A DNA stretch of 64,000 bases from assembly GCA_902792085.1 (NCBI GenBank), contig CADAYE010000003.1, positions 23,953 to 87,952 on the forward strand, given 5' to 3'. Positions 1 to 8,692 of this stretch are shown here, one piece after another (within the stretch, counting starts at the first letter, position 1; every line of letters starts with the position of its first letter). Position numbers and translations under genes: made by a program. The notes below the pieces were generated by a model. That model was not told where the DNA came from and did no database searches. It worked only from the letters and a program-made list of their open reading frames with translations. This DNA comes from an uncultured bacterium. GTDB lineage: Bacteria; Cyanobacteriota; Vampirovibrionia; Gastranaerophilales; Gastranaerophilaceae.

Positions 1-1146
1 TAACTGAGTTAATCTGCCTGCGGCTTCAGGAGTTAAACCCATACCTTTAGTTTCAACTCTTTCAACAAATAATGAACCTGTTACGGAATATGATTTTGTT
101 AAAGCTTCAATGTAACTTTCGGAATTTTCACGACATTCACCCTTATCAACCGGAACTGTCAGCGCAAATACGAGTTTATTTGCAGGGTTGAAATGTGCTT
201 CTGCGCTATGATGCATTGCATCAGGAACTTTTGCAACCTGTTTAAGAGTATCTTTTACTGATTCATTCTGCATCTGTGCATGCCAATAAACAGTATTTTC
301 AAAGATTGCTCCCATATATTGATGAACAGAAGCATCAATACCGTTTGATTTTGCATCTGCCCAGAAAATACCTTCTTTTAATGCATCATTCAATTCCAAA
401 TCTGCGCTCAATGATTCTTGTGAAACTGTTTGAGCAGAGTTTAACATTGTCAGCATATCTTCTTTTTTCATACCTGCATAAGCAAGAGTGAAAAGTGCGT
501 GGTCGTCAAATGCGCTGAATCTTCCGCCTACATCATCATGGATAAACAAATCGCCAATCCAATTATTTTCGATTGATGTTCTGCGCAACTCTGATTTTTC
601 GGAATTAGCATCAGTTACGGCGATAAAGTGTTTATTTGCCAAAACTTTTGCTTCACTTTCAGATTTGCCCTGAGATTTGTATGCTTCGATTAGTCTGTTT
701 AAAATTCTCAAAAATCCGTCTTTTGTTTCAAAAGTTGAACCTGATTTTGATGCAATAAGGTAATTTGAACTTGTTACATCTCCGCCTAAACGGTATAAAA
801 ATCTTTCCCAACTTGAAGAATCAATATCCGAATAAAATTCGATATCTGTTCTGTTAATATTCAAACCGTTAATTGATAACATGTGTTCAACTGTGTGTTT
901 TGAACCACCGATACCCATAACGCTCAATGTTTTAGTACCTGTTGCATTTTTGAGTGCTGATACCATAGAATAGATATCATCAATTCTTTGCGCTTGTTTG
1001 GATGGCAAATCTACCCAATTCAAAAATTGCCCCTGTTTATTTGCTCTTGAAGAAAATTCATTCACAAATTCAGATACTTTTGATGTGTACTTGCTAAAAT
1101 CTATACCTGAGAAATTAGCCGTTAAACTTGAACTTTTAGTCAACAT
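1..1146 (-). CDS. pgi: Glucose-6-phosphate isomerase, C-terminus beyond window
   Basis: Interconverts glucose-6-phosphate and fructose-6-phosphate in glycolysis and gluconeogenesis (cytoplasm). I translated the reverse strand from the ATG at 1146: 382 codons run open to the window edge with no stop, so the 3' end is missing. Recognisable PGI/SIS features are MGIGGSKHTVEHML (phosphate loop), SKSGSTFET (sugar-binding segment) and DDVGGRFSAF. The start is supported by an AAAGGGA purine tract shortly upstream and by the N-terminus MLTKSSSLTANFSG. The gene is divergent from the small HTH gene at 1263. Identification is firm; only the C-terminal part is unseen. Confidence 0.93.
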   Translation of the reverse strand, partial: MLTKSSSLTANFSGIDFSKYTSKVSEFVNEFSSRANKQGQFLNWVDLPSKQAQRIDDIYSMVSALKNATGTKTLSVMGIGGSKHTVEHMLSINGLNINRTDIEFYSDIDSSSWERFLYRLGGDVTSSNYLIASKSGSTFETKDGFLRILNRLIEAYKSQGKSESEAKVLANKHFIAVTDANSEKSELRRTSIENNWIGDLFIHDDVGGRFSAFDDHALFTLAYAGMKKEDMLTMLNSAQTVSQESLSADLELNDALKEGIFWADAKSNGIDASVHQYMGAIFENTVYWHAQMQNESVKDTLKQVAKVPDAMHHSAEAHFNPANKLVFALTVPVDKGECRENSESYIEALTKSYSVTGSLFVERVETKGMGLTPEAAGRLTQL

Positions 1147-1262
1147 ATTTTCCCTTTCTTTTTAACTGTCTCTTTACGAAAATAATTTTAACACAAAAGC
1201 ATAATTTTTATTACAAATCCTATAAATAACGGATATACTATATTTATAATTTTCTTTAAAAT

Positions 1263-1595
1263 ATGAATATGGATTACTATGCGTCATTAGAAAACGAGGA
1301 TAAAGAACTGAAAGCCGTCGGGTTAGAACTAATGTTTTTAACCCCTGAAAAATATTCGTCAAAAGACGGTATTACTGCTGTCGAACTGTCTAAACGGGTT
1401 AATATTCCTGTTGAAACAGTTAAGAAAAAACTAAGTATTCTCAAAGATAAAAATATTGCGATAGTAAAAGGAATAAACCCTAAATATTGGACTTTCGATC
1501 AGTATAATTTCCAAAGGCTTCCTGATGATGACGATATATTCCTGCTTTTATGCAGTTTTGATGATGTGGATTTTGATAAATTTTTCGCTTATTAA
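1263..1595 (+). CDS. Small winged-helix-type hypothetical protein
   Basis: 110 aa, not assigned to a named family. Residues about 35-70 (GITAVELSKRVNIPVETVKKK and the following helix and wing) read as a helix-turn-helix of the winged type, so DNA binding is likely. The C-terminus is acidic and aromatic (LPDDDDIFLLL...). There are two candidate in-frame starts, at 1263 and 1269; neither has a convincing Shine-Dalgarno site. It is divergent from pgi with an AT-rich gap of about 115 bp. No enzymatic domain is visible; the regulatory role is inferred from the fold alone. Confidence 0.6.
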   Translation: MNMDYYASLENEDKELKAVGLELMFLTPEKYSSKDGITAVELSKRVNIPVETVKKKLSILKDKNIAIVKGINPKYWTFDQYNFQRLPDDDDIFLLLCSFDDVDFDKFFAY

Positions 1596-1664
1596 AACGC
1601 AAAAAAGCATATATTTTTAAAAATGAATATGGTAAGATAAATTAAAGAGAGGACTGAAATTACT

Positions 1665-1700
1665 ACCCTCTCCCTGACTCCCTCACCGAGGGAGGGAAAG
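1665..1700. repeat. Palindromic CCCTC/GAGGG repeat upstream of lysA
   Basis: A GC-rich patch in AT-rich DNA with a perfect 7-bp stem (CTCCCTC at 1678-1684, GAGGGAG at 1688-1694). It resembles the core of the element at 44439-44521 and the insert in rsmE (22029-22070). Its right end supplies a purine tract about 15 nt before the lysA ATG, so it may influence translation. Confidence 0.6.
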
Positions 1701-1712
1701 CATAAAAAAATA

Positions 1713-3044
1713 ATGACAAATTCGGCAAATCAATCACAAAAACCGCTAACAACAAAAATTAATTCGCTCGGCAATATTGAAATAGGCGGATGCGATTTGG
1801 TTGAACTTGCAGAAAAATACGGAACTCCGCTTTATGTCATTGACGAAAATACTTTAAGAACAATTTGTAAAGACTATAAAAAAGCATTTGAAAAATACCC
1901 CAAAACAAATATAATGTACGCATCAAAAGCATTATGCACAAGTGCTGTCAGTGCAATATTATCACAGGAAGGTTTAGGGTTTGACACGGTTTCGAGCGGT
2001 GAAATTTATACTGTATATAAAGCCGGTGCAGATATGAATAAAGTTTTATTTAACGGCAACAACAAATCTTTTGATGAACTTAATCTTGCGATAGATTTGG
2101 GTGTTGGCAGAATTTCCGTTGATAATTTTTATGAACTTGCGCTTTTAAATACAATTGCACAAGGCAAAAATAAAATAGTAAATATTCTATTGAGAATTAC
2201 TCCCGGAATAGAATGTCACACTCATCAATACATTCAGACAGGACATCTTGATTCAAAATTCGGATTTGATTTAACCCAGATTGATGAAGCGGTCGAACTG
2301 ATTCTTAATGAATATACAAATCTGAAATTGCACGGTTTGCATGCACATATAGGTTCTCAAATTTTTGAAACAAGTGTTTATTCTGATGAAATTGATATTT
2401 TATGTTCGGAACTTGTAAGGTTAGATGAAAAATTCGGGATACAACTTAACGAAATCAATATAGGTGGCGGTTTGGGCGTAAAATACACTAATGAAGATGT
2501 TCCGCCGTCAACTTATGAAATCGGAGAAATTGTTGTCAGTGCCTTAGATAAAGCAACAAAAAAGTATAATATTGAAGCACCTGCGATATTTTTGGAACCC
2601 GGCAGAAGTATAATTTCAATGTGTGGGGTAACTCTTTATACCATAGGAAGTTCAAAACAAGTTCCCAAAGGCAAAAAATATGTTTCAATAGATGGCGGTA
2701 TGGCTGATAACCCACGTCCGAGTCTTTATCAGGCAAAATACTTTGCACAAACGGCAAACAAAAAAGAAACAGATGAAACAGAAGAAATTACAATCGGTGG
2801 TCGTTTTTGCGAATCGGGAGATATTTTGATAGAAAATATTACCTTACCAAAACTTGATGAAGGTGATATTTTGTGTGTTTATAATACAGGTGCATATAAT
2901 TATTCAATGGCTTCAAATTATAACAGAGTTGAAAAGCCTGCAATGGTACTTGTAAATAACGGTGAATCCGAAGTTATTGTAAAACGCGAAACTTTGGATG
3001 ATTTGATAAGATGTGATGTAATTCCTGATAGGTTGAGAAAGTAA
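1713..3044 (+). CDS. lysA: Diaminopimelate decarboxylase
   Basis: PLP enzyme converting meso-diaminopimelate to L-lysine, the last step of lysine synthesis. 443 aa, normal length. The fold-type III barrel is marked by YASKALCTS (Lys72 is the expected PLP Schiff-base lysine), HAHIGSQI, GGGLGVKY (phosphate loop), EPGRSI, and the C-terminal GRFCESGDIL and GAYNYSMASNYN segments that complete the dimer active site. A repeat-derived patch lies just upstream. cdaA begins 1 nt after its stop and yitT follows, suggesting a lysA-cdaA-yitT transcript. No lysine riboswitch is visible in the short upstream gap. Confidence 0.95.
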   Translation: MTNSANQSQKPLTTKINSLGNIEIGGCDLVELAEKYGTPLYVIDENTLRTICKDYKKAFEKYPKTNIMYASKALCTSAVSAILSQEGLGFDTVSSGEIYTVYKAGADMNKVLFNGNNKSFDELNLAIDLGVGRISVDNFYELALLNTIAQGKNKIVNILLRITPGIECHTHQYIQTGHLDSKFGFDLTQIDEAVELILNEYTNLKLHGLHAHIGSQIFETSVYSDEIDILCSELVRLDEKFGIQLNEINIGGGLGVKYTNEDVPPSTYEIGEIVVSALDKATKKYNIEAPAIFLEPGRSIISMCGVTLYTIGSSKQVPKGKKYVSIDGGMADNPRPSLYQAKYFAQTANKKETDETEEITIGGRFCESGDILIENITLPKLDEGDILCVYNTGAYNYSMASNYNRVEKPAMVLVNNGESEVIVKRETLDDLIRCDVIPDRLRK

Positions 3045-3045
3045 T

Positions 3046-3948
3046 ATGGATAGTATTTTAATTGGTCTGCAAAATTTAATAGTTGAATGGCAAACAAACG
3101 TTAAAGATGCTTTTGGGTGGAAAAATGTTTTTGAAGTGTTGATAATTGTATCAATACTTATGCTTATATATCAGAAATTTATTAAAAATTCTCAATCCGA
3201 GAAATTTGTAAAAGGTGCCTTTGCACTTGTATTTATCTGGATATTAAGTGAAATCCTAATTGCCATTGATTTGCAAATTTTGGGTGTATTTTTGCGTTCG
3301 GTTGTTTTGTTTGTATCTTTGAGTTTGATTGTTATATTTCAGCCCGAACTGAGAAAATTGCTGGGCTATTTAGGGCAGGTAGGATTTATTAACAGATTGT
3401 TATCAGGTAAAAAATCCGTGAATGCAAAATCCGTTGATATTATAAAAGAGGTTGTCGAAGCGGTAAAATATTTATCCAAAACTCACACCGGTGCGCTAAT
3501 AGTATTTCAAAAAGATTTGAGTAATACTTTCAAAGATGTCGGAACAATTCTGAATGCAGATGTTTCAACCGAACTTATTTTGACAATTTTTCATGTTAAT
3601 ACCCCGTTGCATGACGGTGCAATCGTAATCAATGGCGATAAAATAATTTCAGCCGGAGTTTTGCTTCCTTTGACTGAAGATCCAAAACTCAGTTGGAAAT
3701 ACGGAACACGACACAGAGCCGCAATAGGAATGACCGAAAACACTGATGCTGCTTGTCTTGTAGTTTCGGAAGAAACAGGTGATGTTTCAATTACAATGGA
3801 CGGAAGTCTTAAAAAATATGATGATATTCCGTCATTAAAGGCAGATTTGGAAAATATTCTCGGAATAAAAAAATCTGAAGATATTTCAAATGAACGCAAA
3901 TTCAGCCTTGAAAAACTGATTACAAAAAACAAAAATACGGATAAATAA
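3046..3948 (+). CDS. cdaA: Membrane diadenylate cyclase CdaA
   Basis: Makes cyclic di-AMP from two ATP. 300 aa: about three hydrophobic segments in residues 25-100, then a DAC domain with the two diagnostic motifs, DGA (190-192, in HDGAIVI) and RHR (222-224, in GTRHRAAIGM). The charged C-terminal tail is typical. It starts 1 nt after lysA and is followed 1 nt later by yitT, so the three are probably co-transcribed. The usual neighbours of cdaA in Firmicutes (cdaR, glmM) are absent here. Family assignment is firm; the link with lysine synthesis is only positional. Confidence 0.92.
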   Translation: MDSILIGLQNLIVEWQTNVKDAFGWKNVFEVLIIVSILMLIYQKFIKNSQSEKFVKGAFALVFIWILSEILIAIDLQILGVFLRSVVLFVSLSLIVIFQPELRKLLGYLGQVGFINRLLSGKKSVNAKSVDIIKEVVEAVKYLSKTHTGALIVFQKDLSNTFKDVGTILNADVSTELILTIFHVNTPLHDGAIVINGDKIISAGVLLPLTEDPKLSWKYGTRHRAAIGMTENTDAACLVVSEETGDVSITMDGSLKKYDDIPSLKADLENILGIKKSEDISNERKFSLEKLITKNKNTDK

Positions 3949-3949
3949 A

Positions 3950-4798
3950 ATGACTCGTCAGAAAGTAAAAGTTTTAAAGTTAGTAAGAAAATTAATTTTA
4001 ATAACCTTTGGTGCAATAATCACAGGTTTTGCACTGGGGTCTTTTTTGTCGCCCAATGATATCATAGATGGCGGTGTAATTGGTGTTTCAATGATTTTGA
4101 GTAATGCATTTAAACTTAATTTAGGTTTACTCATTATGATTTTAAACTTGCCGTTTATTTTGATGGCTTGGAAAAAGATGGGTACAAGATTTGTTATACT
4201 TACCGCTTATGCAAACATAGTTCTTGCTTTGGCGACAAACTTTTTTCACGATATTCATGCAACAAATGATTTGCTTTTGGCAACGGTGTTTGGCGGCATA
4301 ATACTTGGGGTTGGGGTTGGAACAATTTTAAAAAGCGAAGCCTCACTTGACGGAACTGAAATGCTTTCGCTTATTGTCTCTCGTAGGTTCGGGTTTAGTG
4401 TCGGAGAATTTATATTATTTATCAATGTATTTATATATGCTGTTGCAGGTTTGGTTTTTGGCTGGGAAAGCGCAATGTATTCCGTCATGACCTATTTTAT
4501 AGGGTCAAAAGTCATAGATAGTGTAATGGAAGGATTTAACAGTTCAAAATCAGTCAGAGTAATCAGCGACAAATCAGCGCAAATCGGCGAAGCACTTATT
4601 GAAAAATTAGATATCAGTGTAACATATCTGCAGGGTATAGGCGGATATTCGGGGTTGAATAAAGAACTTATTTACTGTGTAATTTCTCGTATCGAACTGC
4701 CAAAAATGCTTGATATAGTAAAAGAAATTGATGAAAGAGCATTTGTTTCGGTTGTTGATGTCCACGAAGTATATGGCGGAAGTTTCAAAAAACATTAA
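3950..4798 (+). CDS. YitT family membrane protein (DUF161 + DUF2179)
   Basis: 282 aa inner-membrane protein. The N-terminal about 200 residues hold several hydrophobic helices with family-typical strings (GFALGSFLSPNDIIDGGVIG, SLDGTEMLSL); the C-terminal about 80 residues form a soluble DUF2179-type domain (ALIEKLDISVTYLQGIGGYSG). The transported substrate, if any, is unknown for most of the family. It starts 1 nt after cdaA; an imperfect hairpin at 4803-4835 probably ends the transcript. Confidence 0.85.
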   Translation: MTRQKVKVLKLVRKLILITFGAIITGFALGSFLSPNDIIDGGVIGVSMILSNAFKLNLGLLIMILNLPFILMAWKKMGTRFVILTAYANIVLALATNFFHDIHATNDLLLATVFGGIILGVGVGTILKSEASLDGTEMLSLIVSRRFGFSVGEFILFINVFIYAVAGLVFGWESAMYSVMTYFIGSKVIDSVMEGFNSSKSVRVISDKSAQIGEALIEKLDISVTYLQGIGGYSGLNKELIYCVISRIELPKMLDIVKEIDERAFVSVVDVHEVYGGSFKKH

Positions 4799-4802
4799 AT
4801 AT

Positions 4803-4835
4803 AAAATGCGCCCTACTGCTAATAGGACACATTTT
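4803..4835 (+). terminator. Probable intrinsic terminator after yitT
   Basis: A 13-bp imperfect stem (4803-4815 with 4823-4835, two mismatches) with a 7-nt loop directly follows the yitT stop codon; T-rich sequence follows. The mismatches make it weaker than the other terminators in the window. Confidence 0.45.
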
Positions 4836-5004
4836 ACTAATTTTGTCATCTGTATTGGCTTATCTCGTGGGATTAGCCTCCCTACTCTTATTGTAAATTA
4901 TTTTTATAATTTTTCAAGTGGAATTATATATTTTTTTATATAAAATCTGATTTATAAAATATAAATTATAGACAAATTGAGAATTAATAATATTTCTCGC
5001 ACTA

Positions 5005-5211
5005 TTATTTTATAAATTTATTTAATTCAACACCAAAAAAATGTGCTATTCTTACCATAAGAAAGAACTTCGGATGTTGTTTCCCATTTTCTATAAGACT
5101 TACAGTTCTTGGGGATACTTTCAAAATATTCGCAAGTTGTTCCTGCGATAAATCTTTACGAATTCTTTCAAGTTTAATTTCTTTACCTAAAAATTTTAAA
5201 TCATAATCCAT
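5005..5211 (-). CDS. Small XRE-family DNA-binding protein
   Basis: 68 aa, consisting almost entirely of a lambda-Cro/XRE HTH (KLERIRKDLSQEQLANILKV then PRTVSLIENGKQHP). The minimal size suggests a repressor of its own divergent region rather than a multi-domain sensor. The divergent neighbour at 5350 encodes a small acidic protein; the palindrome at 5264-5287 between them is the likely operator. Start ATG at 5211. It may be the antitoxin-like or regulatory half of the cassette at 4962-5592. Confidence 0.8.
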   Translation of the reverse strand: MDYDLKFLGKEIKLERIRKDLSQEQLANILKVSPRTVSLIENGKQHPKFFLMVRIAHFFGVELNKFIK

Positions 5212-5263
5212 AGATAAAATTATACATATTTGACAAAATATCGTCTATGTAATAATATTCATG

Positions 5264-5287
5264 AAATATGATATAAATATCATATTT
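5264..5287. promoter_or_regulatory. Palindromic candidate operator for the XRE protein
   Basis: Perfect 10-bp inverted repeat (AAATATGATA / TATCATATTT) around a 4-nt centre, in the gap between the divergent genes at 5211 and 5350. Size and position fit a Cro/XRE dimer site; binding is inferred. Confidence 0.5.
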
Positions 5288-5349
5288 GGTAAATATTATA
5301 TTTATTTATAATAAATTTACATAATTTGTAAAATAGAAATCGAGGTAAA

Positions 5350-5571
5350 ATGAATAAAGAGCAACATTTAGAATTTGAAAATATTATGACTGAATTTCAT
5401 AAGACTCACTCACTTATAAAAATCTTACGGTATATTTTAGAATACGAAGATATTGAAGATATACAAGAATTGGAATTGAATTATTTGATTGAAATTATAG
5501 ATGAAAATATTAATAAAGTTTATTGGGATTTTGATGATATTGAGCATATTATTTTATATGAAAATGAATAA
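5350..5571 (+). CDS. Small acidic helical protein next to XRE regulator
   Basis: 73 aa, no recognised family. Strongly acidic, predicted mostly helical (KTHSLIKILRYILEYED... ELELNYLIEIIDENI). A strong Shine-Dalgarno site (GAGG, 7 nt upstream) supports ATG 5350. It is divergent from the XRE gene at 5005-5211 and lies within the 14-bp direct repeats. A similar arrangement recurs at 37553-38065, where a 79-aa helical protein with a comparable pattern (NLLLIFLYEYINEDL) faces another XRE gene. Its function is unknown; a toxin-antitoxin or accessory regulatory role is only a guess. Confidence 0.6.
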   Translation: MNKEQHLEFENIMTEFHKTHSLIKILRYILEYEDIEDIQELELNYLIEIIDENINKVYWDFDDIEHIILYENE

Positions 5572-5638
5572 AAAACATTAAATTATAGACAAGTAAATAA
5601 AAATATTATATACTTATCTTAGAAAATGAGGAAATAAA

Positions 5639-5986
5639 ATGGCTAAAAATAATGATACGGTTCCAATAGAAGTTACTATTTTGACATCTGACCACGATAT
5701 AAAAGGGGTGGTTCATGTTTCAAAATATACAAATACAAACAGAGAACTTACCGACCTTTTAAACGACAGAGAAAGAAGATTTTTAGCCGTAACTAATGCT
5801 GAAATTTATCCCCGTACGGGTAATCAGTCTCCGAGAAGATATAACTTCCTTGAAATCCATATGGATTATGTTTTGATGGTTCATCCTACAACTCAGGCAG
5901 TATTTAGAGATTCAGGCAAAACACAGGAAGATATTGCAAGATTCAGAGATTTGAGAGCAAAATTAAATCAAACAAAACCGTTCTAA
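5639..5986 (+). CDS. Conserved small protein (DUF6812-like)
   Basis: 115 aa soluble protein, predicted mostly beta. N-terminal part VTILTSDHDIKGVVHVSK then RELTDLLNDRERRFLAVTNAEI resembles a small conserved family of unknown function (my recollection is DUF6812; not confirmed). No catalytic motif is visible. SD (GAGG, then AAATAAA) precedes ATG 5639. It lies immediately right of the direct repeat bounding the XRE cassette, so the cassette may sit in this gene's upstream region. Confidence 0.65.
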   Translation: MAKNNDTVPIEVTILTSDHDIKGVVHVSKYTNTNRELTDLLNDRERRFLAVTNAEIYPRTGNQSPRRYNFLEIHMDYVLMVHPTTQAVFRDSGKTQEDIARFRDLRAKLNQTKPF

Positions 5987-5989
5987 GTA

Positions 5990-6006
5990 GCAAAAAATAT
6001 TTTTAC
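5990..6006 (+). promoter_or_regulatory. 17-nt element GCAAAAAATATTTTTAC, 16 nt before ATG
   Basis: Identical in sequence and in spacing to 15439-15455 upstream of the second HExxH gene. GCAAAA falls where a -35 box would be if the mRNA began at the ATG; no SD is present. It could be a promoter for a leaderless mRNA or an operator, since it is an imperfect palindrome around AATATT. Confidence 0.6.
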
Positions 6007-6022
6007 GCTTTTTTTTATATAC

Positions 6023-7189
6023 ATGACGAGCGGATATTATTTGATTTCAAAAGTAGAAAAACTTCCTTATTACAAGTATAAGGGTGATGTTTTACGATTG
6101 ATAAATCAAACCGCAAGAACAGTTGATGAAGTTGTTGTCGGGCTAAAAAATCGTCCCGAAATAATAAGGAGAATAACCACTTTTAAAGACTCAAAAGGTA
6201 ATATTATAGAGCGTGCAATTAATTTTTCCGACAAATCGTACAGAAACAGAATTTATACAACCCGTTATAATGTTATTGGCGAAGACGAATTTGTAACTTC
6301 AGTTCATACAAAAGAATACACCTTGCCAAGGACATTAAAAAAGGCACATGAACAATCAGTTCTTGCTCGCTATCCAAGAACTTTGTTTTGGACTCCTGTT
6401 AAATTTTTTACAAATCACTTGAGCGAAAATATCCAAACAGGTGACAAAATTTTAACACAGGTTAAACAAACAAATCTTATGAAACCTCAAAAAGAAACTC
6501 ATACATTTGTTGAATTTCCACATATTATCAACGGTAAAATTGAAAATAAGGGAAAAAAGATTTTAAAATTTTCTGTCAATACATTGAGCGGACATACAAT
6601 TAATAATAAAAATATTCTTGAAGACGGAACAAAACTTCCTCAAAATGATTCATTTTTAGGGATACGAGCATTAGATATAAATGATTCCAAAACGGCCTTT
6701 GCTCAAAAATTTTTGAATGAAAGAGGTTTAAAAAATAAAAGAATAACAATCAATCCGGAATATTTGCCCGCAGATGACAGAGAAGAACTTGCAAAAGCAC
6801 TTTTTGATCCAAATGAAGGTTCTATAAATTTTGTAAAAGGGTACAAATACATGTCAAAATCGGAAGTTTGTGCGACTTCACGACACGAAACAGAACATGG
6901 CTGGCAATTCTATCTTCATGCAAGAAATACACAAGGCGGAACAACATATTGGGAAGAAAAAATGTATGACCTGTTTAAGGATTTGCCAAAATCATTGAAA
7001 AAAGAGGCTCAGGAATATACCGATTCAATTCGCTCTTATGTAACAATAGCCGAGGACAGGGTAAAATATCGCAAAAACCGGATTGAAATAAAAGCTAATG
7101 AACAGGGTGAAATAGCAAGAGTTTTATACGATTACGAAAGAGCGGAAATCCAAAAAGAATTTCCGCACATTCCAAAAGAACTTTTATAA
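6023..7189 (+). CDS. HExxH-motif putative metallopeptidase, lineage-specific
   Basis: 388 aa, no named family recognised. The C-terminal third carries HETEH (288-292), a zincin-type zinc motif, followed 63 residues later by EIKANEQGE (355-363). The protein at 15472 has HEIRH followed by EIGAYNSGE, the same E-I-x-A-x-x-x-G-E pattern, so a shared third-ligand motif is likely. The N-terminal 270 residues show no clear domain and no signal peptide. There is no SD before ATG 6023; the upstream 17-nt element is shared with the other HExxH gene. Proteolytic activity and substrate are inferred, not shown. Confidence 0.65.
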   Translation: MTSGYYLISKVEKLPYYKYKGDVLRLINQTARTVDEVVVGLKNRPEIIRRITTFKDSKGNIIERAINFSDKSYRNRIYTTRYNVIGEDEFVTSVHTKEYTLPRTLKKAHEQSVLARYPRTLFWTPVKFFTNHLSENIQTGDKILTQVKQTNLMKPQKETHTFVEFPHIINGKIENKGKKILKFSVNTLSGHTINNKNILEDGTKLPQNDSFLGIRALDINDSKTAFAQKFLNERGLKNKRITINPEYLPADDREELAKALFDPNEGSINFVKGYKYMSKSEVCATSRHETEHGWQFYLHARNTQGGTTYWEEKMYDLFKDLPKSLKKEAQEYTDSIRSYVTIAEDRVKYRKNRIEIKANEQGEIARVLYDYERAEIQKEFPHIPKELL

Positions 7190-7197
7190 ATTTTTAA

Positions 7198-7671
7198 TTA
7201 ATCAGCATCAAGATATTCGGTAACAAGTTCGGACATACATTTGCGGTCATCAAAAATTTCTTTTTCGTTAAAGTAAATTGCTATTTCTCTTTCCGCACTT
7301 TCAACACTGTCAGAACCATGAACGACATTGTATTCCATAACTTGTGCAAAATCAGCACGGATTGTTCCGACTTCTGCTTTATCAGGGTCAGTTGAACCCA
7401 TCAAATGTCTTACACCTGCAACGGCATTGTAACCTTCAACAACCATTGCAACTATCGGACCGCTTTGAATATATCTGATAAGTCTCGGGTAGAAAGGTTT
7501 TCCTTCATGTTCTGCGTAATGTGCTTTTGCTTGGGCATCCGTAACCTGAAGCATTTTTAATGCCGTAACTTTGTATCCTTTTGTTTCAAATCTTTTTACA
7601 ATATCACCTATAAGTCCTCTTTGTACTCCGTCAGGTTTTATCGCAACAAATGTTCTCTCCTCTGCCCGCAT
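7198..7671 (-). CDS. ndk: Nucleoside diphosphate kinase
   Basis: Transfers the gamma-phosphate between nucleoside triphosphates and diphosphates through a phosphohistidine. From ATG 7671 the protein is 157 aa; this start is chosen over a longer in-frame form because AAGGAG lies just upstream of it and the N-terminus (AEERTFVAIKPDGVQRG) is canonical. NVVHGSD places the catalytic His at 118, its standard position. The C-terminus is longer than minimal Ndk. It converges on the HExxH gene with only 8 nt between them. Confidence 0.95.
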   Translation of the reverse strand: MRAEERTFVAIKPDGVQRGLIGDIVKRFETKGYKVTALKMLQVTDAQAKAHYAEHEGKPFYPRLIRYIQSGPIVAMVVEGYNAVAGVRHLMGSTDPDKAEVGTIRADFAQVMEYNVVHGSDSVESAEREIAIYFNEKEIFDDRKCMSELVTEYLDAD

Positions 7672-7718
7672 AATAAATCTCCTTAAAAATCTCAATACAC
7701 TTTGAGTGTAGCATAAAT

Positions 7719-7747
7719 TTAATATTTTTACAAATCTATGTTATAAT
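7719..7747 (+). promoter_or_regulatory. Promoter predicting a leaderless mRNA for the TPR gene
   Basis: TTAATA, 17-nt spacer, TATAAT, then only 6 nt before ATG 7754. Standard start-site geometry puts +1 at or within a base or two of the start codon, and no SD is present. Confidence 0.6.
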
Positions 7748-7753
7748 ATCACT

Positions 7754-8692
7754 ATGAAAAAAATACTCTTATCGTTAATTTTGTCGGCATTAATTTGTTA
7801 TGCACCTGTCTTTTCAAATGAAATAGAAGATGACTATTTCGATATTGCAGCAAATTATTGTGTTGTAGGAGATTATAATTCGGCATTAGAATATCTTGAA
7901 AAAATACTTCAGATTAATCCGTCAAACCAGCATGCGCTTGATTTGAAAAAAGGATTAAATCATGTAATTTCAAACGATAAAAAATCATTTATAGATAATG
8001 TATCACCGCTTGTAAGACAAGCAATGGAGTATAAGCGCGCCGGAGATGAAACAGGAGAATGGAACACACTTGTTAAAGCAACTCAGGATGCCAATGCTTA
8101 TATTGCTTATTATTATCTTGGCAATTTTTATCGTTCAAAAAAAGAATACAAAAGTGCTTTGAATGCTTATAGCGCATCATCTTCTGCCAGACCTGATTTC
8201 GCACCGGCATATTTGGGAACGGCAATAGTTCTTTATGAAATGGGGCAATTTAACAGTGCAATAAATCCGATAGATAAATATTTGTCATTTAATCCGGAAG
8301 ATGATTTGGCGTATGCAATAAAATCAAGAGCCGAATTTGAACTTGGAATGATTTTGCAGGCTCAGGAGGATAACGAAATTGCCATTAAAATAAATGATTG
8401 CCCCGAATACCGATTTGACAAAGCAAAAATTTTATTTAAACAGGGTAATGCAAAAGAATCCAGAGAACTTTTTAAATCTCTTTTAAATGATATTCAGATT
8501 TCAAAAATATATGAATATATGGGCTTGTGTGACCTTGCGCTAAATGATTACACTCAGGCGGTAACGGATTTTGACCGTGCAATCCTCTTAACTAATGATG
8601 ACGAATATCTTGAAATGAAATATAATGAAGCAAAGCAAATGCTGGAAAGTAAGAATAATGGTTCATCATCACAAACAGAATTACCATACTAA
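7754..8692 (+). CDS. Exported TPR-repeat protein
   Basis: 312 aa. A signal peptide (MKKILLSLILSALICYAPVFS) is followed by about six tetratricopeptide-like helix pairs (e.g. GDYNSALEYLEKILQINPSN, KEYKSALNAYSASSSARPDF, NDYTQAVTDFDRAIL). TPR arrays mediate protein-protein contacts, here probably in the periplasm. The next gene, a metallophosphoesterase, overlaps its 3' end, suggesting co-transcription. A promoter at 7719-7747 predicts a leaderless start. The partner is unknown. Confidence 0.8.
   Translation: MKKILLSLILSALICYAPVFSNEIEDDYFDIAANYCVVGDYNSALEYLEKILQINPSNQHALDLKKGLNHVISNDKKSFIDNVSPLVRQAMEYKRAGDETGEWNTLVKATQDANAYIAYYYLGNFYRSKKEYKSALNAYSASSSARPDFAPAYLGTAIVLYEMGQFNSAINPIDKYLSFNPEDDLAYAIKSRAEFELGMILQAQEDNEIAIKINDCPEYRFDKAKILFKQGNAKESRELFKSLLNDIQISKIYEYMGLCDLALNDYTQAVTDFDRAILLTNDDEYLEMKYNEAKQMLESKNNGSSSQTELPY

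Larger units (their letters stand above)
4962..5592. mobile_element. Putative mini-cassette: XRE gene + small acidic gene between 14-bp direct repeats
   Basis: The 14-mer TAAATTATAGACAA occurs perfectly at 4962-4975 and 5579-5592. The interval contains only a divergent pair: an XRE-type regulator (minus) and a 73-aa acidic protein (plus) sharing a central palindrome. The DNA inside is even more AT-rich than its surroundings. No integrase or transposase is present, so movement would need help in trans. The cassette reading is inferred from the repeats and layout; chance repetition in AT-rich DNA is possible. Confidence 0.45.

Noticed and set aside
276..673. Plus-strand open frames of 71 and 61 aa
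   Set aside because: They are antisense to the pgi coding region, which shows strong homology on the minus strand.
1144..1260. ANFSG in the PGI N-terminus as another NFTG-type tag
   Set aside because: PGI is a housekeeping enzyme without a disordered leader; the match is weak and probably coincidental.
1596..1712. Lysine riboswitch upstream of lysA
   Set aside because: The gap is too short and is occupied by the CCCTC/GAGGG repeat; no lysine-aptamer features.
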